The notes under the pieces: generated by a model
Database searches by the model: none
Told to the model about the DNA's origin: nothing
What the model saw: the letters and a program-made list of their open reading frames with translations, nothing else
DNA from: Lachnospiraceae bacterium
GTDB lineage: Bacteria > Bacillota > Clostridia > Lachnospirales > Lachnospiraceae
Assembly (NCBI GenBank): GCA_024690205.1
Contig: JAILCX010000037.1
Location: 1 to 49,158, forward strand
Length of the DNA: 49,158 bases
Reading direction: 5' to 3'
Shown: piece after piece, positions 25,416 to 35,380 of the stretch
Position numbering within the stretch: position 1 is the stretch's first letter
How the letters are laid out: every line of letters starts with the position of its first letter
Translations under genes and position numbers: made by a program

Positions 25416-26300
25416 ATGGAACTATACGAAAAGATAAGAAAAGAATGGCTTGAGGGAGACCTTAACAGGGATAAGGATCTTGTCGATCCTCCTGAGGTAA
25501 AAAGATATAATGACATTCCCTACGGTCCGGTGGAAAAATGGAACCTGCTCGACCTTTATGTTCCTAAGGATGACGCGCGTTCTCCTTTGCCCGTCATCGT
25601 AAGTATACACGGCGGAGGCTATGTTTATGGAACCAAGGAGATCTATCAGCATTACGGCATGAACCTTGCAAAAGGCGGCTTTGCTTTCATCAATTTTAAC
25701 TACCGGCTGGCGCCTGAAAGCCCGTTTCCCGCGGCTTTGGAGGATTGTGTCAAAGTCATGACCTGGCTCTATGAAAATGCCGGTAAATACGATCTTGATA
25801 CGGAAAATGTCTTTATGGTAGGCGATTCTGCAGGCGCACATTATACTTCTCTTTATCTTTGTGCATACTGCAATCCCTCTTATGCCGATCTTATTGGCAT
25901 AAAGTCCGAAAAAAGAGTAAAGATCAAGGCATGCGCCCTTAATTGCGGAGTTTATGATCCTCTTAAACTAAGGTTCGAAGACGGCTTAGATGATTTTGTT
26001 ACCTACCTTATGGGCGATGACTGGAGGGAAAAGTCCGATAAGTATCTGTGTGCGCATAATTACCTTACAAAAGACTATCCTCCCGTTTACCTCATGAGTG
26101 GGTTAAATGACTATCTCCTTCATCAATTTGAGCCAATGAAAAAACGTATTGACGAATTCGGCATTGAGCTAAGATCAAAAGTATACGGTGATGAGGAACC
26201 CGATAAAGCCTATCATGTATTCCATGTAGATATGAACAACCGGTTTCAAAAAGAATGCAATGACAATGAGCTTTTGTTCTTTAAAGAGCATATAAAATAA
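25416..26300 (+). CDS. alpha/beta hydrolase, HSL-type esterase
   Basis: A 294-residue cytoplasmic esterase of the hormone-sensitive-lipase/BD-FAE type. It has the oxyanion motif SIHGGGYVYG, YRLAPESPFPAALED, nucleophile Ser in VGDSAGA, an acid in SGLNDYLLHQ and a catalytic His in AYHVFHVD. It begins 43 bases after the esterase-GH43 gene in the same direction with its own AAGGGG site, so the two are likely an operon acting on ester-linked side groups of plant cell wall sugars. Substrate is inferred from context only. Confidence 0.9.
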   Translation: MELYEKIRKEWLEGDLNRDKDLVDPPEVKRYNDIPYGPVEKWNLLDLYVPKDDARSPLPVIVSIHGGGYVYGTKEIYQHYGMNLAKGGFAFINFNYRLAPESPFPAALEDCVKVMTWLYENAGKYDLDTENVFMVGDSAGAHYTSLYLCAYCNPSYADLIGIKSEKRVKIKACALNCGVYDPLKLRFEDGLDDFVTYLMGDDWREKSDKYLCAHNYLTKDYPPVYLMSGLNDYLLHQFEPMKKRIDEFGIELRSKVYGDEEPDKAYHVFHVDMNNRFQKECNDNELLFFKEHIK

Positions 26301-26320
26301 TTTTATCTTACAGGCCAAAA

Positions 26321-26360
26321 CAAAAGCCCGTACCTTCGTAACGAAGATACGGGCTAATTT
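26321..26360. terminator. bidirectional terminator between esterase and gdhA
   Basis: A long stem AGCCCGTA.CTTCGT / ACGAAG.TACGGGCT (26325-26355) is flanked by an A run on the left and a T run on the right, so it can stop transcription from both converging genes. Confidence 0.85.
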
Positions 26361-26388
26361 TGTCATTTTACAGAAGTTTTTTACTTTA

Positions 26389-27765
<1,377 letters not shown>

Positions 27766-27770
27766 TTATT

Positions 27771-27790
27771 ATTGTATAATTGTATACAAT
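27771..27790. promoter_or_regulatory. palindromic ATTGTATACAAT site upstream of gdhA
   Basis: A perfect 12-bp palindrome (27779-27790) preceded by another half-site ATTGTATAAT (27771-27780), about 35-55 bases before gdhA. The form TTGTATACAA is typical of GntR-family operators, so it is a plausible control site for ammonia assimilation; it also overlaps possible -10 sequences. Confidence 0.4.
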
Positions 27791-27844
27791 CTGCAAACAA
27801 AAATATTATATTAAATAAATTTTTTGTTGGCAAGAGTTTTTTTA

Positions 27845-27877
27845 CAAAAATAAAACGGGATATCAGATATCCCGTTT
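27845..27877 (-). terminator. terminator of the SH3b protein gene
   Basis: A 12-bp perfect stem AAACGGGATATC / GATATCCCGTTT around one central base, followed by a T run on the minus strand, 24 bases after the stop. Confidence 0.85.
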
Positions 27878-27900
27878 CGTTAAACATTACTTATCTTATT

Positions 27901-29211
27901 TTACTCTTCATCAAGGAATTCGCTCTTAACGTAGCCAAACTCTCCCTTGTATTTTACCTTGGACCATCCGCTTGTCATGGATTCCACAAGTTCAAGCTTG
28001 TCTCCGGTATACAGAGTGGTTATGATCTCCGCATCGGTACTTGCTTCTTTTCTTAACCTTACGCCGGAATCATTGATCTTTACGGTTCCCTTTGAAGTAG
28101 TAGACGTGGAAGTCTGGGGTTCTTGGACAGTCTCTTCCGCATTATCCGTATTATCCCCATCCGTGTTTTCGGTGTTTTCATCACCGATCGTAACGGTCTG
28201 AACGGCCTCAAGGAACTCTGTCTTTATGAATGCGGATCCGCCGTTATATTCAATCTCCGACCAGCCGTTTCCTTTTTCTTCGATAAGATTGAACTCCTGT
28301 CCTATCTGGGCCTTGTCGATCTTGTCGGCTGTTTCGGAATCAGACTTTCTGATATTTACGACATCCGTTGCCTTAACCTTGGTAACCACAACAGCTACAT
28401 TGTCAGAAGGTGCGGTTTCGTCGGTGACTTCTTCCGTTGCGGGAGATTCCATGCTTGCAAGAGCTTCACCTATCTCCTCTTTCATCTTTTCGGTGAAATA
28501 TGCAACGAACTCGTTTACTTCCGTATTTTCAGCAAGAAGGTCGTTATATTCAACGGTAATCCTGTTCTGAAGATCGATATAATCATCCTGAATTACAAGG
28601 CTTGATACATATTCATAGATGGGATCATCATCAGATGTCGTGTTATATATCCTGTAATCGCCGTTTTCCGTTGACTCAAGATAATAAGTCTGAAGTCCCG
28701 GAAGTGGTGTCTCAAGATCCTTGAACTTTGTCTTCGATGTTACATAAGCAACATAGGAACTATCGGTAAGACCGGGCTTTGTGTATACGGTGATATCCTG
28801 AAAAGGCTCTATATACTTGCTCTGTTCCTTTATCCTTATCTTTTCGACTTCATTAAGGTTGGTATTCATTGAAGCAACAGTAAGAACATCTCCCTTTGCC
28901 ATGGCATCATAGTAATCCTTGATAAAAGAATTGATCTCGGGGTGTGTATTTTCTTCAAGATCATATACGGGCGCTTCAAGTGTATTCGTGATGCCTTCGG
29001 ATGCAACAGCATTTGCCTGTGCGGCAAGGGCAGCTTCAGCAGCCTGCTTTTCCAAAGCTTCTCTTTTATTTGCGTTTACAGCTATAAGAACAGTGATGAG
29101 TATGCAGAGTATCAAAAATACCGGCATTACTATCTTACTGTGTTCATATACCCATTCCTTAATGATCGAAAACTTTTCCTTGATTACTGAAAAAGTCTTT
29201 TTATCATTCAT
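27901..29211 (-). CDS. membrane-anchored protein with two bacterial SH3 domains
   Basis: About 436 residues. A single transmembrane segment (about residues 25-45, VMPVFLILCILITVLIAV) with a basic cytoplasmic N-terminus predicts an extracellular C-terminus. An alpha-helical and NTF2-like region follows, then SH3b domains at about 285-345 (VVNIRKSDSETADKI ... WSEIEYNGGSAFIKTEFL) and 375-436 (VRLRKEASTDAEI ... WSKVKYKGEFGYVKSEFL), separated by an acidic Thr/Asn-rich linker. SH3b domains bind peptidoglycan, so a cell-wall-associated role is likely. The ATG at 29211 follows AAAGGA at 12 bases; the earlier TTG would lie inside the binding site. Confidence 0.85.
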   Translation of the reverse strand: MNDKKTFSVIKEKFSIIKEWVYEHSKIVMPVFLILCILITVLIAVNANKREALEKQAAEAALAAQANAVASEGITNTLEAPVYDLEENTHPEINSFIKDYYDAMAKGDVLTVASMNTNLNEVEKIRIKEQSKYIEPFQDITVYTKPGLTDSSYVAYVTSKTKFKDLETPLPGLQTYYLESTENGDYRIYNTTSDDDPIYEYVSSLVIQDDYIDLQNRITVEYNDLLAENTEVNEFVAYFTEKMKEEIGEALASMESPATEEVTDETAPSDNVAVVVTKVKATDVVNIRKSDSETADKIDKAQIGQEFNLIEEKGNGWSEIEYNGGSAFIKTEFLEAVQTVTIGDENTENTDGDNTDNAEETVQEPQTSTSTTSKGTVKINDSGVRLRKEASTDAEIITTLYTGDKLELVESMTSGWSKVKYKGEFGYVKSEFLDEE

Positions 29212-29246
29212 AATAAATTTATTTCCTTTCAAGGCTTAACCTTCAA

Positions 29247-29318
29247 TGCACCCGACAGGAATCGAACCTGCATTAAAGGCGTCGGAGGCCTTCGTTCTAT
29301 CCGTTAGACTACGGGTGC
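29247..29318 (-). tRNA. tRNA-Arg (anticodon CCG)
   Basis: A cloverleaf on the minus strand: acceptor arm GCACCCG / CGGGTGC with discriminator A, D arm beginning GTCT, anticodon stem AAGGC / GCCTT with loop CTCCGAC (anticodon CCG, reading CGG), and T arm with GGTTCGATTCC. The 3' CCA is not encoded and must be added after transcription. It sits 27 bases before the SH3b gene start on the same strand. Confidence 0.93.
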
Positions 29319-29380
29319 TGATATGTTACAGATTTGTTACACACCACTCGCATTATGATAACACAAGAACGTCAAAAAGT

Positions 29381-30292
29381 CTAGTTTTCATCCCTTTCCG
29401 AGGCCAGGCGGACAGTTCCTGAATTCTTTTCGTAGATATATACGGAATCGGAAAGAATATCCTGGGGATCAAGTTCTGTTTCGTTGACCTCCGATACCAT
29501 GTTATGAAGCTCTGAACCGGGTATCAGATCGTTTTTAGGGAGCAGTATCAGTTCATGAATAGAACTTGGAAGGATAAAGATGTCACTTTCCTTTTCATCC
29601 GAAAGATCCTTGATAAGGTCCGAATAGATCAAAGCAGAAGCTCCGAATAGATTTTTGCTGTTTGAAAGCACATACATTTCGGGATCAAAGTCCATATTTT
29701 CATCAGGCAGCCTGTCTTTTATAAGATCGATCATCGAACGGATATTGTCCCCGTGGGAATCCCGCATGTTCTTAAGTGCTATATCGTAAAGTTCATCTTC
29801 CGTAACATTCCATTTCTTCATAAGAGAATAATGGATAACTACGGTCCCTCCCGAGATCTGTCCCGAACTTACAAGACCGTCTTTAATGTCAAAATAATAA
29901 CAGATCGAAAGATCAAGGAAATCCCTGTGCGGGACATCATCAAGCAGCTCTTTGTTCATCGCCGTGTTAATTAGCTTAAATGCTATCCTGTCCCTGATAT
30001 TGTCGTATTCGAATATGCTCTCGAGATCACGGCTCTTTTCGATAACGGATGCTTTTAATATATTTGAGATACGATCGGCCACATCTTCAATGTCCTTATC
30101 CTCCATATCCTCCCTGTAATATCCGTCTATATAGACCGTCGGACAAACACTTCTTTCAAATGTACCCGCCATGATTCCGGTGTAGATAACACCATTGTTC
30201 TTGCAGACCTTACGGCTGCTTATCTCAAGATCATCGCCAAGTTTTTCTTTAACCGCATATGTAACCTTTTCTTCAAAATCGTTAAATACCAT
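29381..30292 (-). CDS. DUF5688 family protein
   Basis: About 303 residues, acidic, with no signal peptide or membrane segment. It begins MVFNDFEEKVTYAVKEKLG and contains FKLINTAMNKELLDDVPHRDFLDLSICYYF and SASALIYSD-like segments that fit DUF5688, a family abundant in Lachnospiraceae and of unknown function. The start follows AAAGGAATAA; ten further codons upstream lack a binding site. It stands between the tRNA gene and efp. Confidence 0.8.
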   Translation of the reverse strand: MVFNDFEEKVTYAVKEKLGDDLEISSRKVCKNNGVIYTGIMAGTFERSVCPTVYIDGYYREDMEDKDIEDVADRISNILKASVIEKSRDLESIFEYDNIRDRIAFKLINTAMNKELLDDVPHRDFLDLSICYYFDIKDGLVSSGQISGGTVVIHYSLMKKWNVTEDELYDIALKNMRDSHGDNIRSMIDLIKDRLPDENMDFDPEMYVLSNSKNLFGASALIYSDLIKDLSDEKESDIFILPSSIHELILLPKNDLIPGSELHNMVSEVNETELDPQDILSDSVYIYEKNSGTVRLASERDEN

Positions 30293-30317
30293 ATTTATTC
30301 CTTTCTTTAAAAACCAA

Positions 30318-30349
30318 AACAAAAAGGCAATAACAAATGTTATTGCCTT
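30318..30349 (-). terminator. terminator of efp
   Basis: A 12-bp stem AAGGCAATAACA / TGTTATTGCCTT followed by a T run on the minus strand, 32 bases after the efp stop. Confidence 0.85.
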
Positions 30350-30380
30350 ACAAGCTTACTTATTAAAGAAAAGATACTGC

Positions 30381-30938
30381 TTATACTCTTGAGAGATACT
30401 CTCCTGTTCTGGTATCGATCTTAATAACGTCTCCCTGCTCTACAAAGAGAGGAACAGCAACCTGTGCGCCGGTCTCAACAATAGCGGGCTTTGTAGCACC
30501 TGTAGCCGTATCACCCTTGAATCCGGGCTCTGTCTCTGTTATTGCAAGTTCTACAAAGAGCGGAGGCTCTATTGAGAATACTGATCCGTTATAGCTGCAA
30601 ACCTTAACCATTTCGTTTTCTTTAACGAACTTAAGGGAATCTCCTACTGTATCGGTATTCAAAGCGATCTGCTCATAGTTCTCAACATCCATGAAGTTGA
30701 AAAGATCGCCGTCTGAATAAAGATACTGCATATCTTTTCTATCAATACGTGCCTGGGGACATTTTTCAGTAGGTCTGAAAGTCTTTTCCACAACGCCGCC
30801 GTTAATGACATTCTTAAGCTTTGTTCTGACGAAAGCCGCACCTTTACCGGGCTTTACGTGCTGAAACTCAATGATCTGGTAAACTGAACCTTCAAGTTCT
30901 ATGGTAATACCATTTCTGAAATCACCTGCAGAAATCAT
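30381..30938 (-). CDS. efp: elongation factor P
   Basis: A 185-residue translation factor that rescues ribosomes stalled at polyproline. It starts [17 protein letters not shown] and has the modification loop [10 protein letters not shown] with Lys32 at the tip, the position modified in Firmicutes EF-P. The C-terminal OB domain ends in [19 protein letters not shown] site precedes the ATG. It lies after aroQ in the same direction, 82 bases away, and ends in its own terminator. Confidence 0.97.
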   Translation of the reverse strand: MISAGDFRNGITIELEGSVYQIIEFQHVKPGKGAAFVRTKLKNVINGGVVEKTFRPTEKCPQARIDRKDMQYLYSDGDLFNFMDVENYEQIALNTDTVGDSLKFVKENEMVKVCSYNGSVFSIEPPLFVELAITETEPGFKGDTATGATKPAIVETGAQVAVPLFVEQGDVIKIDTRTGEYLSRV

Positions 30939-31020
30939 AACTTATTAATCCTCCTAACAAACTACAATACAATTCCAAAACATTTTATTACAAAAATATT
31001 AATATTACAAGGAAAACTTA

Positions 31021-31458
31021 TCATTTAACCTTATTTTCAATGATAAGATCCATGGCATCGAGATATCCTTTAAATCCTCTGCCCTTTATCAGGGTGTCGC
31101 AACCGCCTGATGTGACCGATGTCTTTCTGAATTCCTCACGTGAATCTATATCACTTATATGTATCTCAACTTTAGGCATATCCACGGAGCGGAGCGCATC
31201 CAATATTGCGTAACTGTAATGTGTATAAGCGCCCGGATTTATAACTATCCCGTCAGTCTTGTTTAGATATGCTTCCTGTATCTTATCAATGATCGCACCT
31301 TCATGGTTTGACTGAAACAATTCAACGGATACGTTTTTCTTTGCAGCATGATCTTTTATCATTTCACAAAGAGCTTCATAGTTTTCTTTTCCGTATATCT
31401 CGGGCTCCCTTATTCCAAGGAAATTAAGGTTTGGCCCGTTAATAATCAACAATTTCAT
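31021..31458 (-). CDS. aroQ: type II 3-dehydroquinate dehydratase
   Basis: A 145-residue enzyme that dehydrates 3-dehydroquinate in the shikimate pathway. It starts MKLLIINGPNLNFLGIREP with the catalytic Tyr in IYG, and has NPGAYTHYSYAILDAL and the His-containing EIHISDID motif. The start at 31458 follows GGAGG; it overlaps the end of the AroE-AroK gene by 20 bases, which points to coupled translation. Confidence 0.96.
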   Translation of the reverse strand: MKLLIINGPNLNFLGIREPEIYGKENYEALCEMIKDHAAKKNVSVELFQSNHEGAIIDKIQEAYLNKTDGIVINPGAYTHYSYAILDALRSVDMPKVEIHISDIDSREEFRKTSVTSGGCDTLIKGRGFKGYLDAMDLIIENKVK

Positions 31459-32716
31459 CGCTTGCCTCCATATAAAGGGATTCTCTTTTGTTAAGCAGTT
31501 CTTTAATCGTCTTAAGTCTGTCAACATCCTTAAGAAGCGGCCGGTCATCGGATCTTGCTACCCTTTTAGCCAGAGTTTCGGCATCAGCTCTTAAATAAAC
31601 GACCGTTCCAAGGGTTTTTATTCGGGGTATATTCCTTTTTTGGCACATCCCTCCGCCCAAAGATATAACATATCTGTTTTCGGAGTCTTTTTCGATAAGC
31701 TCCTTTATCTCTCCAAGAGCTTCATATTCCATGTCACGGAAAGCAGGTTCACCAAGTTTTTCAAATATATCATTGATGCTCATGCCCATTTTATTGACTA
31801 TATAATCGTCTGTATCAATGAATTTATAACCGCTTTCCTTACATAGTCTCTTTCCGACGGTCGATTTACCGCATCCCATCATGCCGCAGAGCACAAGTAC
31901 CCTTTTCATGGAGATCAGCATGTTTAGAAAACAGTCCATCTCTATATCATGGGGAACGTCATTTACGTTGTTTATAAGCTTAAAAGCTTCAACTCCCTGG
32001 TAAAGCAGCATCCTAAGGCCGTTGTATGCGAATTTGCCGGATGATCTTAGGCTCTTCATAAACACAGTCTCAAGAGGATTATAGATAAGATCAAAGCCCG
32101 CTGCGGCGTCAGATAAAAGCTTTTCATCTTCTATAACGCACTTTTGGGTATCGGGATACATTCCGACGCTCGTTGTCTGAATGATAAGGTCAAAGCCTTC
32201 TGAAGCGTATTTATCAAAATCCGAAAGAGGTAATATTCCTTCCTCACGTACGGTCCTGTTAAAAATGTAAATCTTTGCGGCACCTTTTATCGAACATAAA
32301 TATCTGACTGCCTTTGATGCTCCGCCGGCACCGAGTATTGCAACTTTCTTATCCTTAAGTTCAAGGCCGTAATCCGAAAGTGCACGAGAAAGTCCTGAGT
32401 AATCAGTATTGTACCCGTATAAACCGTCCTCTTTACAGACTATGGTATTGCAGGCTCCAATGTTCTTTACAGGAGCATCGACATAGGACAAATGTTTAAT
32501 AACACCTGTTTTGTATGGAATAGTAACATTAACACCTTTTATTCCGTTTTTACATAGAGAAGTCACGACCTCATCAAGAGCTTCCGCTTCGGTATCAAAA
32601 AGATCGTATGAGACATCTATACCAAGCCTGTGGCCAAGATATTCATGTATGACCGGTGAGATCGAATGGCCGAGCGGATGGCCGATGAGTCCTGAATTTA
32701 CGTTTTTACTTTTCAA
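31439..32716 (-). CDS. shikimate dehydrogenase / shikimate kinase fusion
   Basis: A 425-residue bifunctional protein that would reduce dehydroshikimate and phosphorylate shikimate. Residues 1-265 are AroE: LIGHPLGHSISPVIH, catalytic Lys69 in NVTIPYK and Asp105 in NTDYSG, and an NADP-binding GAGGASKAV. Residues 270-425 are AroK: P-loop GCGKST (281-286), FIDTDDYI, PAFRDMEYE, a GGG motif and RPLL. The join is direct with no linker. The start is a TTG at 32716 preceded by GCAGGG; no ATG is available nearby. It overlaps yqeG by 11 bases. Confidence 0.94.
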   Translation of the reverse strand: MKSKNVNSGLIGHPLGHSISPVIHEYLGHRLGIDVSYDLFDTEAEALDEVVTSLCKNGIKGVNVTIPYKTGVIKHLSYVDAPVKNIGACNTIVCKEDGLYGYNTDYSGLSRALSDYGLELKDKKVAILGAGGASKAVRYLCSIKGAAKIYIFNRTVREEGILPLSDFDKYASEGFDLIIQTTSVGMYPDTQKCVIEDEKLLSDAAAGFDLIYNPLETVFMKSLRSSGKFAYNGLRMLLYQGVEAFKLINNVNDVPHDIEMDCFLNMLISMKRVLVLCGMMGCGKSTVGKRLCKESGYKFIDTDDYIVNKMGMSINDIFEKLGEPAFRDMEYEALGEIKELIEKDSENRYVISLGGGMCQKRNIPRIKTLGTVVYLRADAETLAKRVARSDDRPLLKDVDRLKTIKELLNKRESLYMEASDEIVDY

Positions 32717-33230
32717 GATAAACCCTGCCTTTCCTTAAGCAGTAAGTTCTGTAGAACAGCAAGATGAGTTTTTCCGGGATCCTTTTTAATATGATCTGGA
32801 TCTCCTCTTTTTTGTCGATCGGTTTTACAAGTATGGAATCAATACCGGAATTATTGGCGCACCATATATCCGTAAAAAGCTGGTCACCGACTAATATGGT
32901 ATTGCTCTTATCCGTACCCATCATTTTAAATGATTTGAGTACTCCATTTTTTGAAGGCTTTCCGGCTTTATATATATACTGACAGTCCACGGCATCATTG
33001 AACATCTTTACCCTGGGCTCCTTGTTGTTCGAGAGAAATAACACTTGATATCCTATGGATTTAAGTTTCTTCATAAGCTCTATCGCGCGGTCATCTGCCG
33101 GATAGCCGTGAGGAACAAGCGTATTATCTATATCAAAGATGATGCCCCTTTTTCCTTCGGAATAAAGAGCTTCAAAATCGATCCCGTATGTGGAATGTAC
33201 ATATCTTGTGGGATATAATTTCCTGAACAT
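32706..33230 (-). CDS. yqeG: YqeG family HAD-IIIA phosphatase
   Basis: A 174-residue HAD-superfamily phosphatase. It has the motif IIFDIDNTLVPHG with two catalytic Asp, LSNNKEPRV (motif II) and LVGDQLFTDIWCANNSG (motif IV). In Bacillus the homologous gene neighbours aroE and yqeH genes, and PGP phosphatase activity has been proposed for some relatives. Here it leads the yqeG-aroEK-aroQ set. The start MFRKLYPTRYV matches the family. No ribosome binding site is present and a TATAAT lies 7 bases before the ATG, so the mRNA is probably leaderless. Confidence 0.9.
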   Translation of the reverse strand: MFRKLYPTRYVHSTYGIDFEALYSEGKRGIIFDIDNTLVPHGYPADDRAIELMKKLKSIGYQVLFLSNNKEPRVKMFNDAVDCQYIYKAGKPSKNGVLKSFKMMGTDKSNTILVGDQLFTDIWCANNSGIDSILVKPIDKKEEIQIILKRIPEKLILLFYRTYCLRKGRVYLEK

Positions 33231-33237
33231 GGTTTAG

Positions 33238-33246
33238 ATTATACCA
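33238..33246 (-). promoter_or_regulatory. extended -10 promoter directly before yqeG
   Basis: TGGTATAAT on the minus strand ends only 7 bases before the yqeG ATG, and its upstream edge abuts the T run of the terminator for the gene at 33356. The transcript would begin at, or one or two bases before, the ATG. Confidence 0.5.
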
Positions 33247-33258
33247 AAAAATGGCAAT

Positions 33259-33294
33259 AATGAAAGCCTTAAAGATATCTTTAAGGCTTTCATT
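33259..33294. terminator. 36-bp perfect palindrome terminator
   Basis: Eighteen-base arms that are exact reverse complements (AATGAAAGCCTTAAAGAT and its complement). T-rich runs follow on both strands, so it can end the gene at 33356 and may also act in reverse. Confidence 0.8.
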
Positions 33295-33355
33295 AACCAA
33301 ATTTTTTTAAGGAGAACTATTTATAAATCATTTTTGGGGAGGGAGGTAAAAATGA

Positions 33356-33727
33356 TTATTTTGCTATTACTATTCCGTCGCCCGTAAACAGATCTTTTGA
33401 ACTGCCTACGAAGTAAGAATACTCTGAAAGGATATCATCCTTTCTCATATTGGAGATCGCCTTTTCCATATCAAGGGACTTAACCGATACTTCAGATCCG
33501 ATATTTGAAAAATCATCCTCTTTGTTAAAGGTAAGTGAGATGTCTTCAAGCTTTGCGTTTTGAACTTCAACGCGAGATATCTCCTGTTCCTTTACCTGAG
33601 ATAACTGCTCGGCTGCTTTAGCTTCTTCAGCTGTCTTTACTTCTTTGGGAGTTACCTGAGGAATGTTCTTTATGTATGAATTGTATGCCAGATAATTGTC
33701 TAGTCCGTTATGGAACTGAATACCCAT
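33356..33727 (-). CDS. small hypothetical protein, unknown family
   Basis: A 123-residue hydrophilic protein beginning MGIQFHNGLDNYLAYNSYIKNI. A charged Ala/Glu/Lys-rich helix spans residues 25-60, and it ends in ILSEYSYFVGSSKDLFTGDGIVIAK. No signal peptide or membrane segment is seen. AAGGATT precedes the ATG, so translation is likely. I believe similar short proteins occur in other Lachnospiraceae but know no function. It is followed by a strong terminator and is probably monocistronic. Confidence 0.7.
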   Translation of the reverse strand: MGIQFHNGLDNYLAYNSYIKNIPQVTPKEVKTAEEAKAAEQLSQVKEQEISRVEVQNAKLEDISLTFNKEDDFSNIGSEVSVKSLDMEKAISNMRKDDILSEYSYFVGSSKDLFTGDGIVIAK

Positions 33728-33829
33728 CTCTGAATCCTTTCATACTTTGGTGATACCTTTATCACCCTTGTGATAAATATATCGGCGGATTAGATGGATA
33801 CTTTAGCAATATATTTATCTGGTATGAAA

Positions 33830-34558
33830 TTATATTGACGAAAGTAGTACTTTAGTATATTGATCCTTGGGGGTTCTGTATACAACCTTGGGATCGCCTT
33901 CTTCTACGATCACCCCGTCTTTAAGAATGATGAGTCTGTCACAGAAGTTATATACTACCCTGAGATCATGAGATATAAAGAGGATCGAAAGATCCAGCTT
34001 TTTTTGAAGGTCACGCAATAATTCAAGGATCTGTGCCTGGATCGTCACATCAAGAGCCGATACGGGCTCATCCGCAATAAGTAACCTGGGCTGAGACATG
34101 AGCGCACGTCCGATGCAGACTCTTTGCCTTTGTCCGCCCGAAAGTTCCTTGGGATAGCGCTTTAAATGCTCTTCTTTTAACCCGACGAGATTTATCATCT
34201 CGAGCACCTTATTGGATCTTTCATCAGGGTCCTTTTCGCCCCTTAAATAGAGCGCCTCATCAAGGAGCCATCCTATCCTCTTTGCGGGATTAAGGCTGCC
34301 TGCAGGATCCTGAAACACCATCGAAGGCGCGGCATTATCCATGATGACTTCACCCTCATAAGGCACAAGTCCCAGTACGGCTTTTGCGATAGTCGATTTT
34401 CCGGAGCCCGACTCTCCTACAAGGCCCAGAATCTGACCTTCTTTTATTTCAAAAGAAACGCCCTTTAAGACGTGCTTAGTGACCGTATGTGAGAAAAGAA
34501 GCCCCTGACTGTCTTTAAAGCTGACATTCAAGTCTTTTACTTTAAGGATTTCATTCAT
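33830..34558 (-). CDS. peptide/nickel ABC transporter ATP-binding protein (DppF/OppF type)
   Basis: A 242-residue ATPase with Walker A GESGSGKST, signature LSGGQRQRVCIGRAL and Walker B LLIADEPVSALD, then SHDLRVV. It is shorter than standard OppF (about 310-330), because the C-terminal oligopeptide domain is missing; the length is closer to NikE. The start at 34558 overlaps the upstream ATPase gene by 8 bases (ATGAATGA), so the pair is translationally coupled. It is the last gene of a five-gene importer operon. Confidence 0.9.
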   Translation of the reverse strand: MNEILKVKDLNVSFKDSQGLLFSHTVTKHVLKGVSFEIKEGQILGLVGESGSGKSTIAKAVLGLVPYEGEVIMDNAAPSMVFQDPAGSLNPAKRIGWLLDEALYLRGEKDPDERSNKVLEMINLVGLKEEHLKRYPKELSGGQRQRVCIGRALMSQPRLLIADEPVSALDVTIQAQILELLRDLQKKLDLSILFISHDLRVVYNFCDRLIILKDGVIVEEGDPKVVYRTPKDQYTKVLLSSI

Positions 34559-35375
34559 CTTGTAGTCCGTTTCCAAGATCTATATCGATCTTAGGTATAG
34601 CTGCTATGAGTTTCTTTGTGTATTCCTCTTTGGGATCTTCAAATATCGCTTTGACGGGTCCGCTCTCTACTATGTAACCGTCCTTCATTACAAGGACTCT
34701 CCGGCATAAAGTACTTACCAAACTAAGATCATGCGAGATAAAAATGATAGCCGTATTTCTTTGTTCGTTAAGCTTCTTTAAAAGCTTTACTATCTGGGCC
34801 TGGATGGTAACATCAAGCGCAGTCGTAGGTTCATCGGCAATAAGGATCTTGGGTTCCATTATCATTGCGGTCGCTATCATGATCCTCTGCCTCATTCCGC
34901 CCGAGAGCTCATGCGGATACTGCTTCATCACATGCTCGGGATCGCGAAGATCGACCTCTTTTAATATCTTAAGGACCTTTTCATATCTTTGCTCCTTATC
35001 AAGGTCTGTATGTATCCTCAAAGGCTCCTCAACCTGGTCATATATCCTTTTGACCGGATTAAGGCTCGTCAAGGGCTCCTGGAAGATCATGCTTATGTCA
35101 TTACCCTGGATGCTTCTTAATTCATTTCTTGAGATGGTAAGGAGGTCTTTTCCGTCATAATAGATATGTCCGCGCTTTTTCATGTCCTTACGCGAGAGCA
35201 ATCCTGCTATCGCAAGGGCCGACATGGACTTTCCGGAACCTGATTCTCCCACAAGTCCGACTATCTCGCCTTCCTTAAGCTCAAGGTCAAAATCATATAC
35301 TACCGTCTCGGGTATTATATGATCGTGAAATTCAATATTCAGATCCTGCACTTCAAGTATGATATCTTCTTTCAT
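34551..35375 (-). CDS. peptide/nickel ABC transporter ATP-binding protein (DppD/OppD type)
   Basis: A 274-residue ATPase with Walker A GESGSGKS, signature LSGGMRQRIMIA, Walker B ILIADEPTTALD and SHDLSLV. It also lacks the C-terminal oligopeptide domain with Cys residues seen in long DppD, which fits the shorter NikD-like length. The start may be ATG 35375 or a GTG at 35384 that overlaps the permease stop. Together with its partner it powers the importer. Confidence 0.9.
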   Translation of the reverse strand: MKEDIILEVQDLNIEFHDHIIPETVVYDFDLELKEGEIVGLVGESGSGKSMSALAIAGLLSRKDMKKRGHIYYDGKDLLTISRNELRSIQGNDISMIFQEPLTSLNPVKRIYDQVEEPLRIHTDLDKEQRYEKVLKILKEVDLRDPEHVMKQYPHELSGGMRQRIMIATAMIMEPKILIADEPTTALDVTIQAQIVKLLKKLNEQRNTAIIFISHDLSLVSTLCRRVLVMKDGYIVESGPVKAIFEDPKEEYTKKLIAAIPKIDIDLGNGLQDE

Positions 35376-35380
35376 CTTTA

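Noticed and set aside
29247-29318. tRNA-linked integrated element
   Set aside because: Only ordinary genes follow the tRNA; no integrase or repeated tRNA 3' end was seen.
33728-33829. Terminator after the ABC importer operon
   Set aside because: Repeated TATCACC/GGTGATA blocks are present but do not form a clear stem with a T run in the right direction.
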